From: Paraspadella gotoi
Lineage: Eukaryota > Chaetognatha
Length of the DNA stretch: 64,000 nt
Assembly: GCA_051294375.1 (NCBI GenBank)
Contig: CM119263.1
Location: 17,880,628-17,944,627 of the forward strand
Reading direction: 5' to 3'
The position numbers were made by a program, and so were the translations under genes. This document shows, in pieces, positions 40,311-52,195 of this stretch. The notes below the pieces were generated by a model. It saw only the letters and a program-made list of their open reading frames with translations, was not told the DNA's origin and ran no database searches. Each line of letters opens with the position of its first letter. Positions within the stretch are counted from its first letter, which is position 1.

Positions 40311-40788
40311 ATAGAAATTTGCTCTTGCTCTTCAACAAAATAGCCATTTCTTTTAGAAATTTTTATTATCTTAAATCTTTTTTTGATATTTTTTAATAAA
40401 TATTTTTTTCTTATTCTATTTTTTTTAAATTATATTTCTTATTCTATGTTTTGATCAAAGAATTTTATTCATATGTCATATATCAAAACTAAAATAATAT
40501 TGTTTTGATTTATAAATATTTTTGCTATTACTAAAATGTTATAAGTGCCGCAGTAACAGTTCCCTTTAAGCCCTTGAAAGTGATTTACAGGTATTGGCGC
40601 AGCCACTGGTTTTTTTATCACTGTTTAATAATCTTTTCTGCGAACAAAGTTTCTTCTATTAAAAGACAGAAAAAAATTTATTAAAAAAAAAACAAACAAA
40701 AAAAAAAAACAGAAATAACATTGTGTTTTGATCCTCGTCAATCGTCATCCTTCTCCTCGGAGGAGGACGCAGTTTTCTTCAAACGGAA

Positions 40789-43700
40789 ATGTTGGGAAAA
40801 AGATCAGTTTTTTCTTCTTCTCCTTCAAACTCTTCTAACTTAAAAATCACTTTGAAGAACGACGACGATAACAACAACAACAGCAACGACGCCGCCGCCG
40901 CATTTAGAGAAATGTCTAAGACTCTCGCCCGCCCGGCGATTCGTCCGATGAAGTCCAATGGTGTCGTTGGAGACCAGGCGTCGCTCTCGGCCACAGCCGC
41001 CGCCACCACCTCCGCGCCGGCGTCTGTTGGCCCCCGCAACGGCGCCGCTTCGGACTCGATATCCCCGGCACTCATGTCGGCGTTTAAATTAGGCGCCTCC
41101 GTTGCGACGACGAAGGGAACCGCGACCGTGGCAGAAAAGTAGATTAATCAAGCTTACGAGCTAAATCATTACTTCTACTAAACCAAGAAAAGAAGTCCTC
41201 TAAAAATAATTTCCTCTAATACAGAATAAATATTCTTCTACAGCATCGTCGCCAATCCAAAACGTCCGTCTCTACGACATCGTCGCAGAGTTTCGAAGAG
41301 TCTCAGTCCGAACTTCTTCGGCCGAGAAGATAGAGCGGAATCACCGACTCCCTTGCCGGTGAAAACTTTGCCTTTGCCAAACAGGAAGCGGCCGGCGCCG
41401 GTGACGAAGCGTTTGAGTCTGGAGTCAAAGACGACCTTCGATCCTTTCCAAGTCTTCGAGGTTCATCACAAGAAGGCGCTCATACTCGAGGTAAAGAACA
41501 GTCAATGGGAAAATCAAAAAAATGTGATAACCTCTGTAATATAATCTAATGAAAATTTTAAAGGCGAAGGTTATACGCGGCCGAGGAATCACCAAGGGTT
41601 CTTGGTACGCGGACAAACTCGACACGCCAGACCCATACCTCATTCTTCACATCAAGTCGGGCCCCAATACGCAAAAAAGGACTTCAATCAAAGATAATCA
41701 GATTAATCCGGAATGGAACGAGAAATTCGTCTTTTACCTAGAGTAAAATGGACTAATATTATGAGTGTGCTGTGGTAATGTTTTACGTAATAAAAAAGTT
41801 CGACGGGAGATATGATATGGCAATGGGAGGATTGCCTGTGATATCCGGGGCGCAGGGTATCTCAACAATTAGTGTAGGGACTGCGGACGCTCAGTGACTG
41901 CCTCCGGTCATGGGCATGTTTAAACCGTCACCATCACATTTAAGTCAGAACCGGGTACCCAGGGATTGCAACCGGGACGCACGGTTTTAACGAGATGATT
42001 TAGACTGATTTAGTCATTGAAACGAGGCTGAGGACGGACAGCAGTGAGGCAGCTTTAAGTCGTGCTGCCACAATGTATTCAATGTATCTTTCTGGGATAG
42101 CTGCCAGATTTTCTTTCGGGCTCTTTTCTGTACTGACCGTCTGACACACATCTGATTCCCGTTTGTTTTCTTCAGCGACGCGGACGAAAACATTTTGAAT
42201 CTGACGCTGATGGACTCGAACTCAGTCTTTCCCGACGAAGTCTTAGGCCACGCCTCCTTAGACATCGCAGAACTCAAGGCAAGGAACTTTTAATTTAATC
42301 CTTGGTTACGACTTATAATAATAATAATACTTAATTTAGGTGGGAGCGTCAGAGGTAAGAGCATTCCCATTCGATCAGCAGTGTGCTGTAAGCACATCGA
42401 AATCTCAAGGAAATCAGGCGGTCAATGGTAGTTTCAGCAAAAGCTTCAAGTCCGTCGTGGAAATTGAATTCAGGTTATTTTATATTAAACATATAAAATT
42501 AGCTTAAATTTTTTTAAGAATATCATTAGCATTAGGGTAAAGAAGCTTTTAACTCTAGACAAAAAATTCGTTTTCTCCAGCGCGAATTACAGCAGAGATC
42601 CCGCCTTGAGATACAGCCTTACCTTATGCGACGAAGAAAAGAAATTCCTCAGGTAAATTCACTTGGACGGATCGACAGACTGACAGACGGACGTAGTTTC
42701 TTTCGTCGTTGTCTTCAGGAAACGAAAACTGCGGGTGAAATCCGCCATCGAAAAATTTTTGGGCCTCGAGGATTTAGAGATGAAGTCGCTTCCCAACATT
42801 GCCATTATGGGCTCTGGAGGGGGTTTTCGGGCAATGGTTGCTTTCACCGGAGTGTTGAAAGTGAGTGGCTTTAATTTGAGGGAAAATTTAATTTATAAAG
42901 ATGTTTAAAATACATTGTACATTGTATTGTACAATGTACAAAGTTCAAAATATGTTGATTATTTGCTGAATGGTCATTTATAAATTCTAATCTTTATCTA
43001 AAAATAAAAATGTCGTAATCGGAAATAGCAGCAAAAAATACCAGAGACTCAGAGAGGGAAAAAACTCTTTCTTAAATTAAAATCATTTATTATACGCACA
43101 GTGCAATAAAGCTCAAGAAACTTAGAAACAAAAAAAGTCACTGTCATTGGTATAATATTGTAATCAATCACAACGTATCTAACACAAAGGCTCTCTGTTC
43201 AACTGGAATAATGGACTGCGCGACTTATTTGGCCGGTCTATCCGGTTCTTCTTGGACTCTTTCCAGCCTATATTCCCATCAAAAATGGCCATCCAATGAT
43301 GTCAGCGAATTTCAAGATGAAATGAAAGACAGGATCCAGTACTCTCCATTCAGGTCTTTTTGACATAAAAACTGTTAACGATAATTTATTATTATCGAGC
43401 CATGACCGGCGAAGCCGGTTCAGGCTCTATAATGTTTTAGGTTTGCTTCTTTGTGACGTAGTCGTCGTCGTCGGCGTCGGCGTCGTCGTCGTCGTCGTCA
43501 CGCTGTTTTTATATAAAAACTACTACGCTTTTATAGGTTTGGCTGTAACTTACCGTTTTTTTAAAATAAAAATTATTATGAATTATGATAAAGTTTTACA
43601 AAAGTGTGCGATCATAGTAAGTTAAAAATTTAGATATGGCTTTTCATCTTGAAATAGCTGTGATATTTTCATATTACATTTGGATTTAAGTATTTTTTGT

Positions 43701-44822
43701 TTGAATTTCCACTTCATTATGATTTACTGCAATATGCAAATGAGATTAAAGTACTCATTATAACATCCAAATTAGTATATAGAAATGCTTTAATCTAATT
43801 TACATATTGCAGTATATAATATTGAAGATGAAATTCAAAAAATTTTTTTACAAAATATAATAAAAATGGGAACTCAAAATATCTTTTTAATGAGAAGCTA
43901 TATCTTAATTTTAATACAAATAAAAATAAAATCTTTTACAAGCTGCGATTGGAAAAAATTGGAAAAATTTTTGCCTTTCTTTTATTTCTTTAAATTACAT
44001 ATATATATTTTTCTTTTTTAGAGAAAACGAGTTCAGTCTCTGCAATGTCTGTACAGCGGCCTTCCAGCAGCTGTCCAGCTTTGTTTCTCTCTGTCTGTCT
44101 CTCTCAGTGTCTCTCTCTGTCTCTCTCTCTCTGTCTCTCTCTCTGTCTCTCTCTCTCTGTCTCTCTCTCTCTGTGTGTGTACGATTTTTTGCGTGATCGT
44201 TCGTTTTTTGAAAAATTCTGATTATTTTTTTCCTTCTAAAAACTTTTATTATCACCATTATCCCAAATTTACATCCGAGATTTTCGTGGATTTATTTTAG
44301 AAAAAGTGAAGAATAACTCATACGTCAGAAATTTTACGCTTCTCTCCATTTCTCTCCATCTCTAACATGATTGTTATTAAAGAAAAAAATATATAATAAA
44401 CAAATAGCATATTTAATACAGATTTACATTGCCAGAGGAAATCTTTTCATACTCTGTCCAATGTTGTTGAGCGAAAAATCTTAAATTTTTTTCACAATTT
44501 GAATATGCCGGATTGTATGCTATATGCCGATCATTTTTTTACTGCCTATTTTTGCCGGTTTATGGTTTAACTACCAAACAATGTATCTAGTTATCAAGTT
44601 CCATTAGTGAGGCAGTGATGAATTTGAAATGTGTGTCCATTTTCTTTGTTTCATATCGATTCAAGTATTTTTTGTTTGAATTTCCACTTCATTATAATTT
44701 ACTGCAATATGCTAATTAGATTATAGTACTTACTGCAATATCAAATTAGTATATAGTAAACTATATTTTAATTTGGCAACGAGTAAACGAGTTCCGCCTA
44801 TGCAGCGTCTGTTCAGCTTCTT

Positions 44823-44853
<31 letters not shown>

Positions 44854-45436
44854 TTCTCTCTTTACGATCTCTTGCGTGATCGTTCGTTTTTTGAAAAATT
44901 CTGATTATTTTTTTCCTTCTAAAAACTTTTATTATCGCCATTTATTCCGCGCTTTTTTTTTTCAATACAAAATCCCAAAATTTATATCTGAGATTTTTCG
45001 TGATTTTTTGAGAAAATGTGAAGAATAACTTACTTGACCGTTACGTGTATAATAGGATCAACTTGACCGAGATCACGCCGCCGTTGCGAGGCAACGATAA
45101 CCGATATAATTGGAAAGAAATACGGTTTTTCTTTTTATTTCTCTCTCTCTCTGTCTCTCTCTGATTATTTTTTTCTTCTAAAAACTTTTATTATCACCAT
45201 TTATTCGCGCTTTTTCTCTTTACCTGGATTTTGTGGCCGTTGCGAAGAAACGAGTAAACAATGTCAAGGAACATGACCTAATAACGCGATAACGCGATAT
45301 TATTAGTATTATTTGGAAGTCAAAAATATCATAGTCGTAGACTGAGTATTTTCAACTATATATTTTGTTAATAGGGATTATAATTTTTCAATTGACAAAA
45401 AATTTCTTATATGGCTTCTTTTTCTCTCTCTCTCTC

Positions 45437-45469
<33 letters not shown>

Positions 45470-48400
45470 TTTTTTTTTTTCCTTCTAAAAACTTTTATTA
45501 TCGCCATTTATTCCGCGCTTTTTTCTCAATACAAAATCCCAAATTTACATCCGAGATTTTCGTGGATGTTTTTCCTAAAAATTCTGATTATTCTTTATAT
45601 AAACGAGAGAGACCTAATAATGCGTTTCGTTGGCGGTGAATTACTATCATCGCATCAATGAATAACTATCATCGTATCAATGAATGATTATCATCATATC
45701 AATGAATGACTATCATCGCAAAAATCATTTGATTATCATCACATCAGTCATTTTGTTATCATCGCATCAATTATTGGTTATCATCGCGTCAATATTTGGT
45801 TATCATCGCATCAATATTTGGTTACCATCGAAAGTGGCTCGATCCCTATTGCTTTTAAGATATTTTTTGATTGACTTAACTCACGTTTTTCCAGATTTCT
45901 GAATCCCACCTCCGTCTACCGTCTGATAAACGATGCTTTGGAGAAGCGGCGACGCGGGCAGCCCGTCTCCTTCACTGACGTATTCGGACGAATGATCGGC
46001 GAGACGTTGATGCCCAACGAGCTCGAGAGCACTCTTTCCGGGCAAAGGAGGAAGTTCGAAGACGGGCAGGCGCCGATGCCGCTGTACGCCTGCCTCAACG
46101 TGAAAGAGCAGGAGTCCGCTCTGATTTTTAGGTAAAACCTTTTTTTTTGGTACGTGTGTACAATGTACATTGTGTCTGTATATTTTTTTGGATGGGATTA
46201 AGAATTTACTTTATTCTTTTTTGAAGCGAATGGGTGGAATTTTCGCCCTTCGAAATTGGAATGCCGAAATATGGAACTTTCAAAAAAAGTGAGCTATTTG
46301 GCTCCAAATTATTTATGGGAGAAGTTGTTAACAAATATCCTGAGCAGCCTCTCTACAATTTGATGGTGAGATTTTGTTTAATTAAATTAATTAATGTTTA
46401 CTTATATTTTAATTACATTTTACATATATATTTTTTAAGTTTCTTTAGCTTTTTTTAGTAATAATCTTAATGTATTGAGGACTTTCTGACCCTTTCAGGG
46501 TATTTGGGGTTCTGCGTTTAGCATATTGATCAAACGAGTGATGGAGCAGGACAAAAGCGAAGTTACGATGACCGAGGTTCGCGCCGAAATGGAACAGTAT
46601 ACGAAGGTAATTTAATTGCATGTTAAATGTTTAATTTAGAGAAAGCAAAGTATTTTGAATTTGTAACAACGATTTTTTAATTAAGAGTTGGACATGTTTC
46701 GGCTTGTTTACTTCAAGCCTTCATCAGCATTTTGCTTTCTCTAATATCAATAAACAACGAAAAAGAAAGGATTATCGCAGCATAATGTTTAATTTAAAAA
46801 AAGTTGTACAAAAAAAAATACTTCATTGTTATTCCAATATAATTCTTTGTGAAAAACTATATCTATTGAGGAATCAATTGAGGACAAGCATTTTTGCAAA
46901 TCTAGGAGCAGCTCCTCCCCAACGAAGATATCGACCACGATGACGACGAAGACGACGAAGTGAGCCAAGCATCTACACTCGCTCTTCTCTATCGCAAACG
47001 CCAATCTGAGTTTCTCCAAGAGGGCGCCCTAAAAAACCTAATGGGCGCCTCCTTGTCTGCCGCCTTTGCCGCTAACGCCAACCTCAAAGTGGGCCTCGAA
47101 AAAGAACCCGCAGCGGATAAGACCGAGCCCGCCGTGGAAGCCATGAAGTCGGTCGACTCCGAAACCCAAATAACCGGCGTCTTCGCCAAACAAAACTTCG
47201 CCGATATCGTCACCGCCGTCGCTCTGTTCGACGCGAAGCCTGCCGAAAAAAAATATCCCAAACACAACAGCAGAAAGAAGCGTCGATTGGAACAAAACCA
47301 ACAGCAATACAAGAGACCGTCGTCGGCACCGGAAATGAAGACGACCTCTTCGACGATGGCTCTTTTCAGCGGGGCTTCGATATCGGCGTCGTACTGCGGG
47401 TCCACCAAGGCTGTCGAAAGCACTAGTCCCACTTCGAATGCTTCCAAAAGCCAACCGGGTAACTATTCGACGTCCGCAACCAACCTTAGCAACGGTCGGT
47501 GCTTTGTTAATCCATTCAATTTTGTTTTCCCTCTACCCTCGAGTCTCAGTTTGCGCAGTAATACAAATTTTTGTTAAGTTTTATTAAGAAACTTAAATTT
47601 TGGACATGTTTCGGCTTCAACTTAGAGCCTTCATAAGCGCAAAAATGATTTGTGAAACAAATATTTTTACATTCTCTCTCTCTTCAAACTTCAAAGTCTA
47701 TAAAAATATTTTTAGTTAAAACAAATAATATTGTTGTTATATTTTTTAAACGGTTAGCAATTAGGTTAAAGGTGGTTAAGGATTAGGGGTGGTTAAGGTT
47801 AGGGGTGGTTAAGGTTAGGGGTGGTTAGGGAGATTTCTATACGTCGCTCATAAGAAGCGAAAAACAAATAACCGACTGCAAAATCCCGGTCGGCGAATGT
47901 TAAAATAAGCCAGCCAACCTGCCGCAGATTCGAACGGTGACTCTGGGACGGGAACCTCGACTCCGTCCTACTGGAAAGTCATCATGGAATCTTTGACGTC
48001 ACTTCCGATCTTCGCGAGTCGTCACGGTCGAGCTGGAATGATTCACAATCCTTTGAGAGGTCTCACTCTCAACAAGGTTAGACAGTGAAAAAAGTTTACC
48101 GTCAGAAAGTGAAGTTACGTGCATTTACATTTATGTACGTTCAGAATACGGAAACGGTAAAATTCAGAAAGTTTTATGATGATAATTAATTATTTTCTTT
48201 ACTTCACTTTTTAGCATGGCCATGATAGGGAGAATCCGGAGGTAAAGTGAACGATTTTACGTTCACCTTAGTGCTATTAATACATTTTTATATTCTTGGT
48301 AGAGAGTTGGTGAAAGTTGGTTAAAATAACCAGATTTAAATATAACTCTTTATTGAACATAAAGTCATTTTTTCCTCAGGTTTATCCTTTTTCTCCCTTC

Positions 48401-51400
48401 ACTCCGAGAAAAGAACAAGAAAATCCCTTTACCTTTACAAAAGAACCAGGTTCGAGTATTGAAATTTTTTATTGAGCAACTGTGGACGAACATCAAGAAC
48501 ACGCAACCTCAAACCACATGACCTCACCACGTGTGGACGCAACAAGTTTCAGAGTAAGAATAATTTATTCTTCAACAACGTTATAAACAATAACAGTCAA
48601 AATGCTCAGATGCTAAGTCTATTACAATGGTATTTACAAAGGTCAACGTAAACCAATAAGGTCAACGTTTTGACCATAAATAAGTTGGGGGAATTGAGCG
48701 AGGTAAGTTTGGTAAGGTCATGTGGTTTGACCGAGGTTGCGTGTTCTTCTGATGTTCGTCCACACAACACAAATTCGCCAAAATATATTTCAAGAGAGTA
48801 CGCTGTGTTGAGTTAAAGTAAAAAATAACTGCACCGTATCTACCATGGTGTTTCCAATGTTTTTTATGTGTTTTTTAAAACTTTATATTTTAATTAAAGG
48901 TTTACTGTTTTTACCCTTTCTCCTAGAGCGAAAAGAATTTGAAGAAAGCATATTCGTCCCGACGCCTACCACGCAAAAAAAGCTGTATATGGTTGATGCA
49001 GGTTAGTGGATACTGCGTTAGATGGGAAACAATATCCGGTTGGATGTCACAACGATGTAACAATGTGTTAAATCCTTGTGAAAAACAAACGACAACATAA
49101 TATTGTAGTCATGTAATAATAGCACACTGGGATGACTCTTCAATCTCCGAACCCAATATAGTTCCGGTTTCTAGCCCAGGTCGGAACAGTCCATGCAAAA
49201 AAAAGAGTGACGGGCCGGTTAAACCACCGGTAGCAAGCCCTCTGCCGGATCCGAAGTTCCGGAAAGCAAGTCCCAGACCAAATGGGCACACTAAGTGTGG
49301 GGGTTATACACACACAGAGAGGCAAGGCGACCGTTTCGGTCACTTCAAAATATTTAAAATATGAGAAAAACGGTTAAATCTTACTTTCGCCGACCGCGGT
49401 TTTTAAAAAACTACTTAAAAATATTTCATTTAAAAAAAAAGTATTACTTAATTACTCTAACCCCGATCGGCGAAAGTAAAAGTAACCCAGAAAAGCAATA
49501 ACTGTGCATATATTTTCATCACTTCACCAAATTTTTAGGCCTGGCCTTTAACTCTCCTTACCCTCTCGTTCTCCGTGGTCAACGAGGGATTGATATCATC
49601 TTGTCGTTTGACTTTTCGCGTCGTCCAAAGGAAGAAGGCCCCATCTTCAAGGAGCTCAAGCTCGCCGAAAAATGGGCCAGAGTCAACAACGTTCCCTTTC
49701 CTCCAATTGATGAGACAATTGTGGACCGGGAAGGTCAGAAACGAGTTTTAACGATAAAAATACTTAATATTAACTAATATAAACGTGATATTTAATTTAA
49801 ATCTATTTTGGCCTAAAAAACCGAGACGATTTATAATCACGCGTTGATGTTATCGATATGATAATTTGATTGATAGCTACCATATGTGGGCATTAGAAAA
49901 AGACCAGTCTTCGAAAAAGAGCGCGTTCAGTTTCGTTGTATGCCAAAAATTATATGAAAGACTAGGTTCTAGTTTTTATTGTTTTACTCAATAGGCTTGA
50001 AACCAGTCTACGTTTTTCGTCATCCTACCGACGAATACTGCCCAGTGATACTCCACTTCGTCCTCCTCAACTCGTCCTTCAAGGCTTTCAAGTCACCAGG
50101 AGTCCATCGCGACTTTTCAGATTCAGAAGGTTCTAAGTTGTAAAATATTCTTTCTTACAACTACATTTGATTTAAATACTTCATTATATTCTTTTCATAT
50201 TTGTTTCTTATCTAGACATGGCCAGGGGAAACTTCTCTCTGTTTGAAGGACCACAGGCAGCTGATTTTTCTACGTTCAACTTTCAGTACAGTCGGCTCGC
50301 ATTCGAGAGATTGGCTGGATTGACAGGTAAGTGGACAAGAAAGCCCGAAACTAATTTACATATAACAGGATTTTTTCCGTATATACGCATTACTTGGCAC
50401 ATGCACATCTACGGCGAAAACAACAAAATCAAATTAAACGAATAAAATTGACACACAATTTTTACCGTCTTTACTGCCAGTAGTTCTTTAATTGCGTTTT
50501 TGTTTTTTTTAGTTGAACCACGAGTACTCGCCAGATCAACTAAATGTCTATTGGTCCGTCCGTGCGTCTGTTATTATTTTGAACCGCTCTAATCAGCCCT
50601 TGACAGATAAATGACATACCCAAAGACATCTTTCAGAAACGTTGACACTAGACACGTTATAGTGTCATAAAATACAATATATTTATAATAATACCTTCAT
50701 AAAATTATAAATTTTAAAATAATTTTTTGTAGAATTTTTATTACAGATTCCGATTCTTTATATATAGTTTTACAAAAATATATATTTAAAATTTAATTCA
50801 TGCAGAATACAATACTCTTTGCTGTGTTGACGTCATCAAATCGGAGATCAGCTCAGCAATCAGGGCTCGTCAACGTTCTCCCCGTAGAATATCGCGACAG
50901 TTGATGACCGAAGATGTTGACGCTTTCGCCAAACGGTGGCGTTTATCCAGGTCAATTCTAGAATTACCTTTCCTGGCACTATTTTGATTTCATCATGCCA
51001 TTTTTTTTATAGTTTTTTGCTAATTTAAGCTGATATAACATTTTTAATTATTTATTTTTTCAAGCTCTACCAAAAAAAAACATCTGGAAAAAAAAAATTT
51101 ATAGTAATACGATGTAATCTTTAAATTCTTCCATGTTATTAACTATACATAAAATTTTAAAATTGTTTATAATTGTATTATCTCTCAGGGATACTACCAT
51201 TACCGGCATAATTTAGCATTCGCCGACCTGGGTTAGGGTGGTTTATGGGCGTTTTAAGGTTAGGGTAATTGAGGAAATTTTTTTTTTTTAATAAACATTT
51301 TTAAATAGTTTTTCAAAAAACGCCAAAAATCCCGGTCGGCGGAAATAAAATTTTACCACGTTATCGTCATTACAAAACTCTTAGTTTTTACCTTGTTCCG

Positions 51401-51529
51401 CCTTAGTATATCCTTTGATGCGACATATAATTGATATTTTATTTTCACAGACAAAAAAGCCATGAACTCGAAAAGTTCATCCAAGAAGAAAAATGGGCTG
51501 TTAAGACGGAAGATTCATACGTATCATGA
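40789..51529 (+). CDS. Group IV cytosolic phospholipase A2, complete, 21 exons
   Basis: Ca2+-recruited lipase releasing sn-2 fatty acids (arachidonate) from membrane phospholipids. Exon ends: 40789-41138, 41244-41490, 41564-41742, 42176-42278, 42340-42473, 42581-42652, 42719-42860, 43190-43353, 45895-46131, 46227-46365, 46499-46606, 46906-47494, 47928-48076, 48215-48241, 48380-48449, 48927-49001, 49539-49733, 49995-50129, 50216-50326, 50806-50950, 51451-51529; every junction keeps phase, giving 1,149 aa. The C2 domain (about 195-300) keeps the Ca2+-loop residues ([21 protein letters not shown]). The catalytic part has GSGGGFRAM (Arg about 399), GLSGS (nucleophile Ser about 427) and [13 protein letters not shown] (Asp about 927), so it should be active. 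It is longer than the ~750-aa vertebrate enzyme because of a ~190-residue basic/Ser-rich N-terminal extension and a ~200-residue insert in exon 12. The start is the first ATG; an earlier start is not excluded. Confidence 0.93.
41820..42010 (-). mobile_element. tRNA-like SINE, family 1, in phospholipase A2 intron 3
   Basis: Diverged, independent member. It has a B-box-like GGTTGCAATCC, then a GCAGTCACTGAG block and a CCCCGGATATCACAGGC block in the same order as the family 1 body. Because it lies outside the triplicated segment, it shows the family is dispersed. Confidence 0.55.
43640..45580. repeat. Tandemly duplicated sequence in phospholipase A2 intron 8
   Basis: A block starting near AAGTATTTTTTGTTTGAATT (43685) recurs at 44660. 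A second block, CCTTCTAAAAACTTTTATTA, occurs near 44232, 44917, 45173 and 45481, most copies following a CT/CTGT-rich tract. The copies account for most of this 2.5-kb intron, by far the largest in the gene. Confidence 0.75.
45640..45835. repeat. ~24-bp tandem repeat before phospholipase A2 exon 9
   Basis: About eight imperfect units of the form TATCATCGCATCAATnnnTGGT, ending about 60 bp before the exon 9 acceptor. Confidence 0.75.
46673..46740. mobile_element. TTAA foldback MITE end in phospholipase A2 intron 11
   Basis: TTAAGAGTTGGACATGTTTCGG then GCTTG...CAAGCC and TTCATCAG. On the minus strand it reads CTGATGA, a 6-bp hairpin, then GAAAC. Confidence 0.55.
47574..47700. mobile_element. 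TTAA foldback MITE, partial, in phospholipase A2 intron 12
   Basis: Starts TTAAGAAACTTAAATTTTGG ACATGTTTCGGCTTC and follows the 52735 element for about 120 bp. The second arm is missing. Confidence 0.65.
47755..47912. mobile_element. CCGGTCGGCGAA MITE beside the exon 13 acceptor of phospholipase A2
   Basis: Interior of GGTTAAGGTTAGGGGTGGTT repeats and a right end ATCCCGGTCGGCGAATGTTA. The left inverted end is not recognisable. It stops about 15 bp before the AG acceptor of exon 13, so it may overlap the branch-point region. Confidence 0.6.
48484..48772. mobile_element. MITE with ~50-bp terminal inverted repeats, in phospholipase A2 intron 15
   Basis: GTGGACGAACATCAAGAACA at the left and TGTTCTTCTGATGTTCGTCC at the right are inverted repeats. 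They continue inward (GCAACCTC...CCACATGACCT versus AGGTCATGTGG...GAGGTTGC) for about 50 bp with small gaps. No ORF inside. Confidence 0.75.
49130..49345. mobile_element. Short dispersed repeat, family 2, in phospholipase A2 intron 16
   Basis: Shares a core of about 100 bp with 57175-57375: a GAGTGACGGG block, AACCACCGGTAG, AAGCCC, GATCCGAAGTTCCGGAAAG. Possibly a SINE; I cannot place Pol III boxes with confidence. Confidence 0.55.
49375..49492. mobile_element. CCGGTCGGCGAA foldback MITE in phospholipase A2 intron 16
   Basis: Ends CTTACTTTCGCCGACCGCGG and CCCCGATCGGCGAAAGTAAA are inverted repeats; interior is short and AT-rich. Confidence 0.7.
51205..51362. mobile_element. CCGGTCGGCGAA foldback MITE in phospholipase A2 intron 20
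   Basis: Ends ATTCGCCGACCTGGGTTAGG and ATCCCGGTCGGCGGAAATAA are inverted repeats around a GGTTAGGGT and A/T-run interior. Confidence 0.7.
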
Positions 51530-51839
51530 CTTGAGCATCAATAGCACTTGCTTTTAATTTAACCCTCAGTTTAAAAAAAAATTTTTGCACAATTTAATTG
51601 GGTTCCGATTAGACCAAAAGGGTGTTTGCACTCGATTCTTCGAGGATTAATTCCATTACGTTAATTACTTTACAATATAGATTACTAGGTATTATAGTTT
51701 TGTTTCCGGGTTTTACACGAATTCAACCTTAGCCGACCAAATTCAAATTTTAATGGGAACAGCATTAAAACTAATCCATTATTAGTATTAATTATTGTTT
51801 TAAAATATTTTTTTGCAAAAATGTTCCGAACCATGAGTA

Positions 51840-52195
51840 ATTCGCTAATTAATATTATTATATCGCTATATAATGTCAAAAATTTTTTTTGGATATTTTA
51901 AGTTTTTTTATTGATTCTGATAGAGCTTAAAAAGTTAAGCAAAAATATAATTACATCTTTTTAAAATTTTGATGTTTTATTACTAAAAATTAGTAAAAAC
52001 TGCTAAAATCATCGGATGATGATGATGATTTTTTAAGGTTTTTCTTCATTTTAACCCACTTATCATCAAAATATTGAAAAAAGATTTATACTTTGTGTAG
52101 ATAACTTTTCATAAGCTATTTGAATCCGCTTTTAAAAATAAAAAATTCAAAAATTTTTTTTGACATTTCCTATCTATAAATAAATATTAGAAAAT
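51840..52195. repeat. Dispersed AT-rich repeat, member 1
   Basis: Shares a ~350-bp order of blocks with 61005-61360: ATTCTGATAGAGC, an AAAAGTTAA block, a GATGATGATGATGATT run, TTATACTTTGTGTAGA, and TTTCCTAT..TATAAATAAATAT. Same orientation; no ORF. Confidence 0.65.

Larger units (their letters stand above)
38080..40788. other. AT-rich intergenic DNA upstream of phospholipase A2
   Basis: Pyrimidine-rich at 38660-38790. TATTGGTTGTACCAATTTCA at about 38252 also occurs beside a gap at 2125. The rest is the inverted-repeat region described separately. No gene seen. Confidence 0.4.

Noticed and set aside
45640-45835. CRISPR-like array
   Set aside because: Short imperfect contiguous repeats without unique spacers, inside an animal intron.
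47763-47840. GGTTAGGG-type repeats as an interstitial telomere
   Set aside because: The units are irregular, and the same sequence is the interior of a dispersed MITE family.
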